The translations under genes and the position numbers were made by a program. A stretch of 64,000 bases of DNA from Aaosphaeria pasadenensis (Eukaryota > Ascomycota > Dothideomycetes > Pleosporales), in the NCBI GenBank assembly GCA_022813625.1, contig JAKLMB010000004.1, positions 1,116,001-1,180,000 on the forward strand. The letters run 5' to 3'. The notes under the pieces are model-generated. The model was not told the DNA's origin. It saw only the letters and a program-made list of their open reading frames with translations, and searched no databases. Shown here one piece after another: positions 11,561 through 23,795 of the stretch. How positions within the stretch are numbered: the first letter of the stretch is position 1; each line of letters opens with the position of its first letter.

Positions 11561-12370
11561 ATGGCTAACAAGATTCCAGGTTGTCACCGGAATATTCTTC
11601 ACTCTTACCATTATCTCAGTAATTGGAAGATGTGTTATCAGATTGAAGTCCCGTATACGGCCAACTATAGACGACTATTTTGTTCTGTTTGGCACTGCCT
11701 GTCTAATTGTTGCCAAAGGCGTATATTTTGCCAATTTCGAGTACAACGATCCCATGGATGTTCTTAATCTCGGAACCATTTATCCCTTGTGCGTGCTTTG
11801 GAATGGAGAGTAGTGAGTATTTATAGGCTCCTCCTGTGGATTTGGCAGACTTTCATCAATCGAGAAATGTAAATTTGACTCTAAGAACTATTTCCCTTTG
11901 ACTGGGCTCGTGACGGCACTGGATGCTATTACAGATCTTATGAATGGGTGTCGATTGCCGAAATCTTGACAAAATTGCTGAATCATGGCTAGTTGTGAGC
12001 ATTCCGATTCTCGTGCTCCGCGAATTGAAGATGAAATTACGTCAGAAAGCTGCAATTGGATCGTCTTAGTAAAATGCCTGGGCCAAATGCTATCGACACA
12101 CTTATGAGATCTTTTAGCAATATATGGAAGCATCGATAGCCATCTTGATGGCTTCCCTGACGGCTTACCGAACGATGTTTGTGCGTACAAAGGAGAAAAG
12201 GCTACACCAAGAGCGAATGAAACGACCTTCTCACTCATGGAGGAATTGAGGTCGTCACAAAAGAATTCGGGATTAAGAAGAGGAGTTCCTAGAGATACCA
12301 CACGCAACTCTTACAGGCATGCGTACTTTAATTGAGGGAAACAATGGGTGTCACCATGAAGATGACCGTG
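11561..12370 (+). pseudogene. Decayed Pth11/fungal rhodopsin-like integral membrane protein gene
   Basis: Fragments of one membrane protein appear in order. From 11577 the frame reads QVVTGIFFTLTIISVIGR, then RLKSRIRPTIDDYFVL, the hallmark R..SR.....DDY..L of the fungal rhodopsin-like domain, until TAG at 11811. After a gap, ALDAITDLM (about 11916) and VVSIPILVLRELKMKLRQKA (from 11992) match the conserved helix 6 region. In the same frame from 12124 come EASIAILMASLTAYRTMF and, at 12289, LEIPHATLTGMRTLIE. The 11989-12370 frame contains at least five stop codons and is shifted against the first fragment. The middle of the protein is missing, because only about 100 bases separate parts that should be over 100 residues apart. 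It is therefore a relic, not a spliced gene. Confidence 0.75.
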
Positions 12371-12981
12371 AGATCTTTTCTGGGCACTCTCAGGGAAAAC
12401 CCCCTCACGAACGCTACGGTGTAAGTAGGGAAGCAATTCGACCCAAGTATTCTGTCCGGCCGTTGATGTTGAGTAAATTGATCAAGGCGGATAGGGTGTA
12501 GCAGGCACCTGCTTGTCTTTTAGAGAAGGTAGAAGGATGTCCAATTTCATTTCTCCAATCATCGTTAGAGTGACGCTCAATGACAGTCAGCAGCAGTAGA
12601 TTCAACCTGCATTGACACTCTTATTGAAGAGTCGGGGATACTTCGTGTTGAATATGTACATCGCAAAAGACCTATATCAAAACACTTGAACATTGTGTAA
12701 GGGAACGGTACATCTGACACATCGCGTTGATTGAAGACACGACCATGTCCGGCTAATTGCAGGGGTCAACGCAGCAGCCTCGCATAATCTCTGAGTTGGG
12801 ATACATTTGGGGGCCGAATGGGTGGCCTTAACCCAGGACAGGCGAAGAAATAACATAGCCCCCGGCGGAGCATTTCATGAAACGACGATCCCTTTTCCTA
12901 CATCAGCATCTTTAAATCTACGACATCCCATAGAAATCGCAAATCGCACTGCGCTACTTATGTTCTTGAAGTATCTTTATC
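12371..12981. other. Intergenic
   Basis: No gene, RNA or repeat that I can support. It is the promoter side of the DUF3176 gene. Confidence 0.4.
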
Positions 12982-14960
12982 ATGCCTAAAGGCTCTATAG
13001 AGGAGGAGGTGTATCAAATGATACCGAAGGACAGCACAAACGCGACCAAAGACGCTGCGCATGAAACATGCTCCGAGGTCAGCCAACTCCATAACACACC
13101 AGGACGACAGCGATCTTTTTCAATTCTGCTCAAAGAGTGGAAATGGGAATTATCCACATGGGCATTTGGCACTCTCGCTTTCGCTGCGCTCGTGGTTCAG
13201 GTTGTGTGGTTTCGTGACCGGCCCACGTCTGAATGGAGAAGCAGCGTGAGCATTTCGGCCCTGATCGCCGCTCTGTCGCAAGTCACGCAGTCGACACTTC
13301 TGGTATCGACTTCCGCATGTATAGGGCAATTGAAGTGGATCTGGCTTCGCAGTCGCCGCTCTATGATCGACATGGAGCGATTTGACAATGCGAGTCGAGG
13401 GCCAAATGGCAGCTTTTGGTTCTTGCTTACAATCTCCTGGAGATACCGACCGTATGTCGTCTTCACTTTGAAGATTCCCCGCTAATGATAGCAGATTTCT
13501 TGCTTCTCTTGGTGCTTTTATGACTATCCTGTTATTAGCCTTTGCAACGTTTGCTCAACAGGTAGTCACCATAGACATTAAAAAGGTTCATGACCCATTT
13601 GGAAGTGCTGGTATTCCATATGCGATGAACTTCACGTCGTACTCAACCGCGATTCTTCAAAATCCTGGCGAGAGTGGATCTTCAGATAGCCAGATGTTTG
13701 GTCAGTATCCGTTGACAATTTTACCCGCTCAGAAGAAGTTAACGGATGAACAGAACGGTCCAACACAACTGCGGCACTACTGCAAGCTCTCTATCTGGAC
13801 AGCCAAAGCTTATCTGATGTCCCGGCCATCTGTACTGGTAGCTTTTGTGAATGGGCACCCTACAAAAATTTCGGTCTGTGTGCACAAACTACTGACATCT
13901 CATCCTCATTGAAAGCCGGAACTGTTTCGTCAAATCTCACCGACCACGACGGTCCAACCGCCCATTTCGTGATCTCCGGACACAATATTTCACTGCCTGA
14001 TTTCACTACGGAGAACGAGTTCTGGGCTGGAAGTAATTTCGATATGGACTTCAATGCCGATAGTACCTGGGATTTGTCTATATACAATGTGTTCTATTGC
14101 GACAGCGATACGGATGATTGCCCTACACCTCCCTACGACAATTGGGGCGACAACTTCGCCGACCCGAGCAAGTGGAAGGTATTCAAGTCAACATTATCAC
14201 CTTGCCTGCAAACCCTTTCGACGACCGTCAATGGAACTACAAATACATCCGTGGTCGAGTCACGCACGGATTTGACTTACACCAGTTTCGAGGAGGACTA
14301 CTTTCGTTGCTTTTCTAGTCCTGACGATAAAAGTCCTCAACAAACAAATTGCCTTGGTCAAGTAGAAATGTATTATTTCGTATCATTTCTTGTCGACCAC
14401 TACAACATCAACAATTACACTACAACCCTTTCAGAGGTAGCTGGCTCTAGACAGTATGTTGCCATACTTGCAGCAGACGCCCTAGGATGCGACAAGGTTG
14501 ATCCTTCCTGTAAATTCAAACAAGGAACAGCTCGCGGTGTTGAGGGGTTCCAACGGCGCATGGAGAATTTTGGCATCGCATTCACCAACGTGTAAGACAT
14601 TCCCGAAACTCATTTCCAGTTCAATACTCACCATACTACAGAATGCGGCGCAATCGCGAAGCAAAAGTCGCCATCGGAAGCGTATCAACAGACCAGCAGT
14701 ACTTCAACGTAGATCTTAAGTGGCTCATCTTGCCACTGGTCACCTACGTTTCGATCACCTTTCTGCTGCTCTCTACGATATACCAGAGCCGGAAGGGAGA
14801 GTACCCGCTGTGGAAGTGGTCGTCACTTGCTGCGCTGCATGTTCGAGACGAAAAGAATACGATGAATCGGATAGATGGCGTCGTTGAAGAGGCGAAAACA
14901 ACTACGGCTCAGCTGGAATACTCTGGCAAGAATTGGGTTTTGAGGAATAGGAGTCGGTAG
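12982..14960 (+). CDS. DUF3176-family multi-pass membrane protein
   Basis: Exons 12982-13451, 13495-13700, 13754-14591 and 14642-14960 join in frame to 610 aa. The N-terminal third has the DUF3176 pattern. An acidic/polar start is followed by WKWELSTWAFGTLAFAALVV, a second helix around ISALIAALSQVTQSTLLV, the block QLKWIWLRSRRSMIDMERFD, then ASRGPNGSFWFL and RYRPFLASLGAFMTILLLAF. A large Cys- and Asn-glycosite-rich extracellular region follows (about residues 185-530; CTGSFCEWAPY, YCDSDTDDCP). A final helix, LKWLILPLVTYVSITFLLL, precedes a cytosolic tail. The family is abundant in Pezizomycotina and has no established function. The gene appears intact, with donors GTATGT, GTCAGT and GTAAGA. 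Confidence 0.88.
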
Positions 14961-15081
14961 TTCTCTATGCGCAGCCATTGAAACAAAATTCGCAGCGTTC
15001 ACGTAATACAATCTATATTTTCTTCCAACCAAGTTGCGTCCCGTTGACTGCAACATCACCAAAACAAATTCTCTTCTACGT

Positions 15082-16569
15082 TCAATCTTCGGCAAACCAA
15101 TCGTCCTGAAGTATTTCCGTAGCCGGTGCCCTTTCGGAAGGTTCAAGTCGCAGCAGCCTTCCGATAAGCTTACCTACCCGAACCAAATCGTCCCTGCTCA
15201 AGTCTTTCTCACCTTCCCCACCGAAGTACAACTCCTCTAGCCAGCCTTTCAGCGAGCAAGAGAATTCTTCTGAGGGTAGCGATGCTGCACTCATGGTGCT
15301 CCATTGCTCTGTCCAAAGACGTGGCAAATCATCGCGGGAGGTATCCAACATCCGACCAATAAGGATCGCTGAAGGCGTCATGATGCTATCGAGGAGCGGT
15401 TGCGCGACAGGAAGTTCAAACAACTATGCGGGTGCACCTAGCTTGCGTAAGCAGCTACTCCGAAAGATAAAGCTTCAAGCACTTACCGGACATAACATGC
15501 TCCACAGGACCATGCGATGGTCAACTTTGTCCTTGAATATGATCTCAGGTGCCCGAAGAGCAAGTGGAGTATGGAATTCCTGATGTACATCGTGGCGTAG
15601 AAATGATTGGCCGAAATCGATGATGTTGATCGTTTCGAAGGAGCTTCTGTCCTTGACTGGATAGAATGTTGGTCTTCCGATATATTGGAGTACGTGGGCT
15701 TCCAGTGGCTGTCTATCGTTCTGATGGACGGCGGCTGTTTCAGGCTCTCCAAGTTTTTGGAGGAAAGTCTTCCTCCGGAATGGTGTTTACCTAAGGGATA
15801 GTAAAATCTATACTTCGTGTATGTATATCTGGTAACGGTGAGGAAATGTAGAGCGTTGCCGATTGTATGGACGCAAGTTGCTTCGCAAGGCTGCCTGGGA
15901 GGATTGCAAAAGCAGTTACGAAGCAGACTCTCCTTGGTTTAAGTAAGTTTGTTGCATTCTCGCAACATAGCGCATGGTGGTAAGACGCCGTACTGCATCT
16001 TGCATATAGGCCTAGAACTTATGAGAAAGATAGTCGTGGGTTCCATTTGGGCCTTCGAGCTTGAAGTGGTCGAGCAGTGACATCACGTGTCGTTGGCCAG
16101 GCGTATCAGAGAGAACAGTCGAAATGGCATGTAGGACTGTTAACTCTCGGCTATGATGTTCATGGTCTGATACAGAAATCCTTATGGAGAGGTAGGTTTG
16201 TAATCTTTCATGAATGAGCACCATGCAAGAGAATACGTAGGGAGAAGAGCAACCTCTGATCACGCGCTACTCGAACAGTGAATCGTTACCCCAGCCTAAT
16301 TTGTGCAATATCTTGCATGGGCCTTCTTTCAGGATATCTCCTAGATTAATAGGGTGATATCCACCCTCATTATACCGATATAACGGCTGGGCATCAATAT
16401 GGTAGGTATGTGTGACTAAATCCTTGTGAGAGCTCCAAGGCCGTGTGTTCGACGAGAACCGCAACAGTAACACCTGTGACGGGTGTATAAATCGAAGTAC
16501 TATGAGGGGCAAATTAACGCGGGAGTATGCACCTAGCTTGTGCAAGTTCATGTTCGGAATGATTGTCAT
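15082..16569 (-). pseudogene. Broken SRPK-like protein kinase gene
   Basis: Read on the minus strand, four blocks of an SR-protein-kinase-like fungal kinase occur in order. From about 16400: PLYRYNEGGYHPINLGDIL and KILHKLGWG. Then, after a one-base frameshift at about 16290, the expected FTVRVARDQR. At about 16190-16020: LSIRISVSDH, SRELTVLHAIS and FKLEGPNGTHDYL. At about 15880-15560: a damaged catalytic loop (DIHTRS where HGDxHxxN is expected), INIIDFGQSF with the DFG motif, and LALRAPEIIF. At 15423-15082: IGRLLRLEPSERAPATEIL with a terminal DDWF. Stops and frame changes lie between blocks and about 60-80 residues are missing before the catalytic loop. The gene is dead or recently disabled. 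Confidence 0.75.
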
Positions 16570-16792
16570 GTTGTGGAGAGACGTGTGTAAAGTCAGCTGT
16601 GTGAGGCAACTTCTCTTCTACTACTTGCTAGCTGAGGGCCCACAAGATAGATTCACCTGCTAGTGTTTTTGTTATCGTTATTGCACGTGGAACCCGCAAC
16701 AGGTATCCACCCTGTGCCACCTGCCTGCGCAACGCAACATCATCTTCCCTTCACCTCTTTGCCCATCTCTCTCTTCTTTGCCTCCCCCCACC

Positions 16793-16905
16793 CTCTCTCT
16801 CTCCTTTGCCCCTCTCTCTCTCCTTTGCCCCTCTCTCTCTTCTTTGCCCCTCTCTCTCTTCTTTGCCCATCTCTCTCTTCTTTGCCCATCTCTCTCTTCT
16901 TTGCC
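16793..16905. repeat. 19-bp minisatellite (CT-rich, about six copies) just before a P450 start
   Basis: The unit CTCTCTCTYCTTTGCCCMT recurs head to tail, ending 14 bases before the P450 ATG at 16919. Further degenerate units extend left to about 16755. On the plus strand it is a pure pyrimidine-rich leader with TTTGCCC spaced every 19 bases. Confidence 0.85.
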
Positions 16906-16918
16906 TTATCTTGCAACC

Positions 16919-18605
16919 ATGGCAATCCCAGCCAGCTTCCCCATCTTTCTCGCTGCCATTTGCGTGGGCTATTTCCTACTGAAGCTCTACAAAGCTCGGT
17001 CGAAGTTCTACTACAACCAAGTCAAGAAAGGTTATCCAATGCCGCCGTGGAACCCAATCCTTGGGCACCTTCTGGCTGTCTTCAGCGCATCCTACAAGCT
17101 ACCTGGGGACATTCATTTCGACGACGTATTTGGGGCAATCTCGAAAGATTTCCACGAATCGGACTCACTCTTCTACGTAGATCTGTGGCCATTCTTGAGT
17201 CCAATGGCGTTGATATCTTCTCCGACATACGCTCAACAGGCCGAACTCGTTCATGATCGCCCAGCTGAGCTCCTCTGGTCCATGCACCCCATTACTGGTG
17301 GGCCGAGTGTGTTTGCCACCAACGGCACGGAATGGAAGGAGACAAGGAGTCTACTCCTCCATGGGTTCAAACCGAATTACATCTTCAACCAGATTATCTA
17401 CACCACGGCTGAGGCGCAACTACTAGCCAAGATTTTCCGAATTGTAGCCCAGGGTCAGGACCTCATCCAGCTTGATCATTTGATCTTGGAATACATGATG
17501 AGAATTAGCGGATCCTCGACATTGTAAGTCATTGCCTCATAAGCTGAAGCTTTCATCATAATGTAGACTAATACAATTCAGTGCCGGCAAGCTACTATCC
17601 ACAACGAGATTCGATGCCTTCATGGCAGCACTACGTAGTAACATGGACTGGCATTATCTAGGGACTGGTTTCAGGACAATTGCTCGAACAACGCCAATAA
17701 TCCGTATAATCAACAGCTACAATGCTCGTATCATGAATGGATATCTCTCTGATGTGATGGATGAGAGGTATTTGGACTGGCGTACTGGAAAGGTCTCGTC
17801 GCTCTCTGATTCGAACAAGTCTACACTTGATCTTATCCTGGCCGATTACATGTCCAAGCACAAAGATAAGGTTCCGGAGGTATTAGACGCGGCTTTCAAG
17901 AAATGGGCTATCCCGCAGCTGAGGATTATGTTCTTCGTGGGTCACGACTCGGGCACAGCAACAACGTGCTATGCCTTCTACCTTCTATCGAAAAACCCGT
18001 CAGTGCTTGAGAAGATGCGTGCTGAGCATGACCAAGTCTTCGGAACCGATGTTGCTGCAGCTGCTCATCTCTTACGCACGCAATCGCATCTGCTCAACAA
18101 GCTCACATATACAACGGCCGTCATCAAAGAAGTCCTCCGCCTGTTCCCTCCTGCGTCCGGATTTCGCCGCGGAAAAGCGGGAGCTCATCTTGTCGACGAC
18201 AACACTGGCAAGCAATACTCGGTTGAGAATGTCAATGTCTGGATTCTTCATAGTGCGCTTCACAGGAACCCGCGATACTGGAAGGATCCCTCGGAGTTCA
18301 AGCCGGAGCGCTTCCTGGTAGGCCCGAATGATCCACTATATCCAGTCAAAGGGGCTTGGAGACCTTTCGAGCATGGGCCACGCGACTGTATCGGACAGGC
18401 ACTTGCAATGACAACTTTGAGGGTCACTTTGGTCATGTTGGTCAGAACCTTTGATGTGAAACCAGCATACGAAGAGTGGGACGACTTGCACGGTATTTCG
18501 CAGGAGAGAGTCCCTACTTACGAGGGTGAAAGGGCTTACCAAGCCGGGCAGTCTGGCGCGCACCCAGCTGAAGGCATGCCTTGCCGTATTTCCCTGCGCC
18601 AGTAG
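16919..18605 (+). CDS. Cytochrome P450 monooxygenase (CYP59/StcS-like)
   Basis: Exons 16919-17523 and 17582-18605 (GTAAGT...CAG) give 542 aa, a full-length microsomal P450. The N-terminal anchor is PASFPIFLAAICVGYFLLKL, then the proline hinge PMPPWNPILGHL. The oxygen-binding I helix is FVGHDSGTATTC (about 321-331), the ExxR is EVLR (385-388), PERF follows, and the heme loop is PFEHGPRDCIGQ with Cys471. The acidic I-helix and the FExGPRxCIG loop resemble the CYP59 group of sterigmatocystin/aflatoxin enzymes, but no such cluster is present here and the substrate is unknown. The frame stays open upstream through the CT-rich minisatellite to an ATG at 16778. I start at 16919 because the membrane anchor begins there. 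It is followed by the gene desert. Confidence 0.9.
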
Positions 18606-19066
18606 ACATGTAATAGTGCCATTCTGAGTTGGGCACACATGTCCGCACTTCTTTATGAACATCAACTTAGCTAGGACACATGAACAATACTACCACTTTG
18701 TCAACTTGCTGTCTCGATCTACGAGGAATTCGGGCGAGAAGGGAGGTATCCCTTCAAGATCGTCCCAGTGATTTTCATCAGGCAGCAGCACCACCATGCA
18801 TTTCTGTCGTAATTACATAGTGTTTGATGACATATTCTTGCGTACAGAAGCACATATAGTAGGGAGCATCACAGGCACGACCCGCAATCGGTGAATGGGT
18901 AGAACAGGTAGATATTTGCCACTGTCGATAGGCCTCTGGAGGTAGGTATATGATGCCTCCATCTCTCTTGACTGTCCTGATCCACCTATCTGTACTCCGA
19001 GCAGATCCCATCCCCCTACAGGAGATCCCTGAATAGCCTCACCAATCCTGCTATACCACAATATTT

Positions 19067-19312
19067 ACCGTTCATGTATCCTGCCACCTCCTCTGCCTGA
19101 GGCACCACTCGCTCTCTTGGGTGCCTTTAGCCCGCACCCAACCTGACTGAATTGTAAGCTGATCTGTCCAAGGCATCGTTGACATCGGGTTCACTGACAT
19201 ACCGTTCACATGTATTGCCACCTCATCTGCCTGAGGTACCACTTGCCCTCTTCGGTGCCTTTAACCCGAACCCAAATGTGCCCAAGTTGCGGGCTGATCC
19301 GGTCAAGACATC
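19067..19312. repeat. Diverged 134-bp tandem duplication
   Basis: The segment starting ACCGTTCA at 19067 is repeated from 19201. Shared blocks in the same order are TGCCACCTC, CTGCCTGAGG, GGTGCCTTTA, CCCG.ACCCAA and GCTGATC.GGTC/TGTCC. The copies differ mainly by transitions. Confidence 0.7.
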
Positions 19313-20241
19313 TCCCGCAGAGGGAGACGCATGCCAAATGGATTTGGATGCTGACGCATCTTGAGAGAAAGGCTCTTCGAGAAGTCACGTCTGAGCAAAT
19401 TTCCTGACCCAAATGTGGCTGTACTGGCCCTTTGGTGATGGGGCTAATGAAAGTTTGATATAGTTGAAAGCTTGAAGAGGTGAAGCATCTGCAGGGCAGT
19501 CCTGCCGGGGGTCTTTCAGTAGGAGGTGGAGATCATTTTCTTTGGAAAGGCCATCCATGAGGCGAAAATTCGCCCGAAAGACGAAGGCAGCGGGACTTCA
19601 GTTCAGCCCCGAAAGGCTCGATGGGAGAGCTTCTCCAGCCCTCAACCTCAACCATCATGAGCCAGACTTAACTGGCCCGCCGCTGCCTTGGAAGCAAGAG
19701 GAGTTGACCCGAGAAGAACGAGGTACCAGGCGTGTAAGGTGGGAGATAAAAAAGAGGGGTGAAGGTGGTCTTTCCTGAAAGGGAGCTGAAAGTGAGATGA
19801 AAGTGAGACGAATGGCTCGAGACGTCCTCTGGAAGATGATATAGGGAAGCTTAGGTAATTAGACTAAGCTGCAATAGGCTGCTACCGAGCAGAATGCACT
19901 GTTTCACAGAGAGAAAGACCATATCCTCAGTGCCAACCTCGTAAAGTTCACTGACAAACCTGCTGAGAAAAGGTTGATAGCACGTATCTGAATCACGAAT
20001 GCATAATACAGGGTGATAGCATGTTATGGAGCTTGCATGTTAATTGCAGGCATAAGTACAATACAGCAACATCGCGGTACATTCACTACATAGCGTCCCC
20101 CAACAAAAATGGAAAGCATACCACCACCCCGATGTCCCACAATGCCCCAGCTATTCAAAAAATCATTCTGCGTTGCCCGTAGAACTCATTCTGCCCGATC
20201 TGGACACTCTGTGCCCGGCATATATGCCAGAAATCGAAATT

Positions 20242-20486
20242 GGCAAAAAAAAGACCCCCCAGGTGAAGCAATTCACCTGGGCAAAAACTTAACCACCCGG
20301 TGGGTGGCTAAGAAACCCTGCTAATCAGGATTTTTTCTACTTGGGGAATTATGGGCAGTTGGGGAAGCGTTGGCAAGGCGCTTGGTGGAGGGATAATACT
20401 TACCGTCCTCAATCGGGAATTGAACCCGTTACCCCCACCACCGACTGGTGAGGGGCTAAGGGCATACACCACTACACCATGGCGTA
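20242..20486 (-). mobile_element. tRNA-derived SINE-like relic with hairpin tail
   Basis: On the minus strand a perfect A box (TGGTGTAGTGG, 20479-20469) is followed 42 bases on by a perfect B box (GGTTCAATTCC, 20426-20416). The T stem keeps four of five pairs. The acceptor stem pairs only four of seven and the anticodon arm does not form, so it is not a working tRNA. Downstream (minus sense) lie three hairpins: 20316-20329, 20293-20307, and a perfect 10-bp stem with a 4-base loop at 20258-20281. The element then ends in an oligo-T run (plus-strand A run at 20245-20252). Internal pol III promoter, unrelated body and T-run end are the SINE layout. The family is unknown. Confidence 0.45.
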
Positions 20487-23400
20487 TGGTGTATACCCTT
20501 AACGAAAGATCCTACAAACTTAACTGTTTATATAGGGCGTTAAAGGGTATCTTAGTAGTAGGGTCGGGTGTGGTGGTAGCCAGGGTGAGAGGGCTCTGAT
20601 AGTGATTGCGCAAACGCGTTGTGAGGGTCACAGCAGTGAGAGAGGATAGCAACCACGACTCCCACAGCACCTTGTGACTGGTCACACTAACCAGAAGGTT
20701 ACTCTACTGTCTCCTACTACTGCATCATGATAGTTAGCAATGGTCTTGACGGAAACTTTGCACACTGCCATGTCCTCTACGATCCTGCCACCCCACAACA
20801 TCACAGAGAGGAATCCCGACTGCACAACGAAGTTGCATGTGTGCAGTCACTTCCCAGAAGACGAATTTTGCAGTAGCAGTGTGCACCGCACATATGCTTG
20901 AGTGACGCTTGGGTCACATTGCAGCAGCTGCATTTATCGACGCGCGCACATGATTCACTTGATCATGCAGAAGCTCCTCCGAGACCATACACCGGACTGG
21001 TACCCTCAATCACTGAGGGTTGCATGAACTATTGGCAATGCATGCACCTTCTGCGTGCTGATCCACACCATGTCCCCTTCCGGCACGGTTGCAGTTGAGA
21101 ATGGCAACACCACTGAGCACTTTTGTGGTTGCATCCCGTCCTTTAACGGCAACAGCGACTCCACAGCCTGCGGTCAACCTATGCAAGCCTTACAGATTGC
21201 TCAATAGTCTTGTGGGGCAAGATATTGGAGACAATATATTGGTTGGAGAAAGTGGAGGTGGGGGGAGAGCTCATTTGCGGGTGCGCAGTACGGCAGGCAC
21301 AGATAGTGACTCTGTCACTGCCCTTTGAGCAACATTGCAGACAAGGACGTTGACAATGAAGCTGACGATTATTGATACAGCAGGTTCAGACTTCTAGAAG
21401 CCTCCCCGTGTGCCGGGGACCTTATGTTCTACGTCTACAGGCTTGCGCAAACGATGCGGCGATCTACGAAAGACGGCAGACCGCGCCGACGACCTGCAAC
21501 ATGATAACAACCACGAGAAAAGATTCAGCGATTCGGTCTCAGGATAACAGTGGCCTCTGGGAGGCAGGAGGTACTACAAGGAGGACTTGAGGTACAGGTT
21601 TTGAGTTTCTGCCGGAAGGCCCCTGAGTGCCTCCAACGGCAATGTGTGATGGCAATGCGAGGAAGGGCAGTCCTGGAGTTTGGAATTTGGAACTCTGCAG
21701 GCAAGAACAACACACTGTATACTGTACAGCTCGAGGAAAGGGGTGCTGCAACCCTCACCTTCCGTAAAGATGTCGGCATGACATTCTGGATTGGAGGAGG
21801 GCAATGGCAGAAGACCAAGCCGGCTTGTAGTGTAAGGATGTAGATAGAATCAAATCGTACTGTTGTGCGCTTGTCCTTGTAACTATGCATCGATCATGAA
21901 CAATGAGAGGCCATGATGACTGTCACCCTTTGTGCGCGACTCTCAAGGTGCACTACCAGAATAAAGAGGCAGACAAAGCACGAAGCATTGGCAGGCGCAA
22001 CAACGAGTACCCGCGAGGATCCCATTCAAGTACAACGAGGCAGCAAACAACCTTCGAGACATTTGGTGTCCGAATCCGATGCCTACTATTGGAGTCGAGT
22101 ACAGCTATATGATTCTAGGCATCTATCACTGCTTTTACTTGAGGCAGTCAGAAGTACTAGAGCGTCTCCCTCGTTGCAACGGCCAAGTTGATAGGCTTTC
22201 GAAGCAGGAAAGTAGCTTCGGTGCCCTCTCCCTAATTCCTCTCGCACAAGAATCTCTCCTATGCACGAATATGCAGCCATAACAGTGAATAGCTACACAT
22301 TCGGGACAGTCGTGAAGGGATCTGATCTTCTCCCAGACAATCCCAAGCCAGCATTTCCCTCTATAATCACCAAATGCTGTGCAGACTGCATCCAAGAGAC
22401 TGTGTTGCTCGAAAGTGATTGGTGGTGCCCCGTGCGCTAGCGGTGAAAACAGAGCCGTGTAGGCTCGCCTGTGACACAACAAAGCATCGACAGACAATCT
22501 ACACTCACTCTGACGTTTTGACGGCAACAACTGCACCAAACTTCATCTACAGAACGCGCAGTCCATCCTGGTGAATAGCTGGATGATCGCATAATCGACG
22601 GCTGGCCTTGACTCCTTACATTCACCTCCTTGTGCGCGTCGGCACTTTGCGCATTACGACTTCTTCCTTTGCGAGCGAGACACACCAGCTTCGCAGAAGC
22701 TTCGATATACACTCTGGACATCGCAGAAGCTTGTGGGACTCTGTCTGCGAGAGAATCGATGGCAGTGACTCGAGTGCCAGCTTGGGAACTTCCAACTATA
22801 CAGGTGAATGATACACCATCCAAGAAACTGATGGACTTCCATATGTACCAGGCATTCAGTTCTCAATCCCAACCTCCCAAACAAGACTTCACTATCACTT
22901 TTGATAGTCCCCGGGCACAGGGGTGAGTGTAGCTTGCTGGTTTGTCTGCCCAGACGCTAGTAGTGAATGTACGGTGAGGGACTGCTAACGCCCTTCAGTA
23001 TCTCCCATCCACATCCACCTTGCGCAGAATCGAAACACTCTCACCGGAACGCCTTAAGCCCTCTATTCTAGTGTACCTTGCGAGAGCCTCGTTGGACAAA
23101 GCGACAGAAACGTTGGTACGCGAAACGATGCTGTTGGGAAGTACACGCGCTCAGAGCACACACAAGGCATGGGAGAACCTGGTAAGTGTCCACTACAGCA
23201 GCTTCAGATTCTGGTAAGCAGTGTGCCCTGTGTAGGAGGTGAAGGCGGTCACTGTGGGTTGTGGTCTTGATGGGGCGCATACACCAGGAGAGCAGTAGTC
23301 ATCTACCTTGAGACATCTTGGAGACGATGTGCAGCCAACGGCATGTGTCCAGGAAGTGCTGAAGTTGATAGTGACATCTTTTGCGAATGTAGGCACTGCC

Positions 23401-23795
23401 TGTTTCATCATGCGAAAGCGTCGCCATCCGATCACAGCAAAGCCTCGAGGCATCCCCACTCAAGAGTCATGTGCCTCTTTACCGGTCACAGCGTGCTTTA
23501 GAGACGTCCAGGTGAATGCAGAAGATACCGCGTCCAGCCATTGGGCATGGATCACAAGCAGACAACGGACCTGTCATAAGTCGAGTGGAGGACCCAGGGC
23601 GTGTCCGAGGTGACCATAACACCCAAAGATGGGCCCACCATTGAAGATGTGTAGACCAGGTCAACTCTGCAGATCCGATATCCCATACCAGATGCATCGG
23701 AGAGACGACATATCTGCAGATGCGGGCCAGGAGAGAGACAATTGACTTGCACTACCCAAGGACTATCTCTTTCTGAATCTATCTCCCGGAAGCAT

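Noticed and set aside
22135..22926. Open frames on both strands in the gene desert, considered as zinc-cluster regulator fragments
   Set aside because: No Cys6 motif and no convincing fungal regulator block; chance frames fit better.
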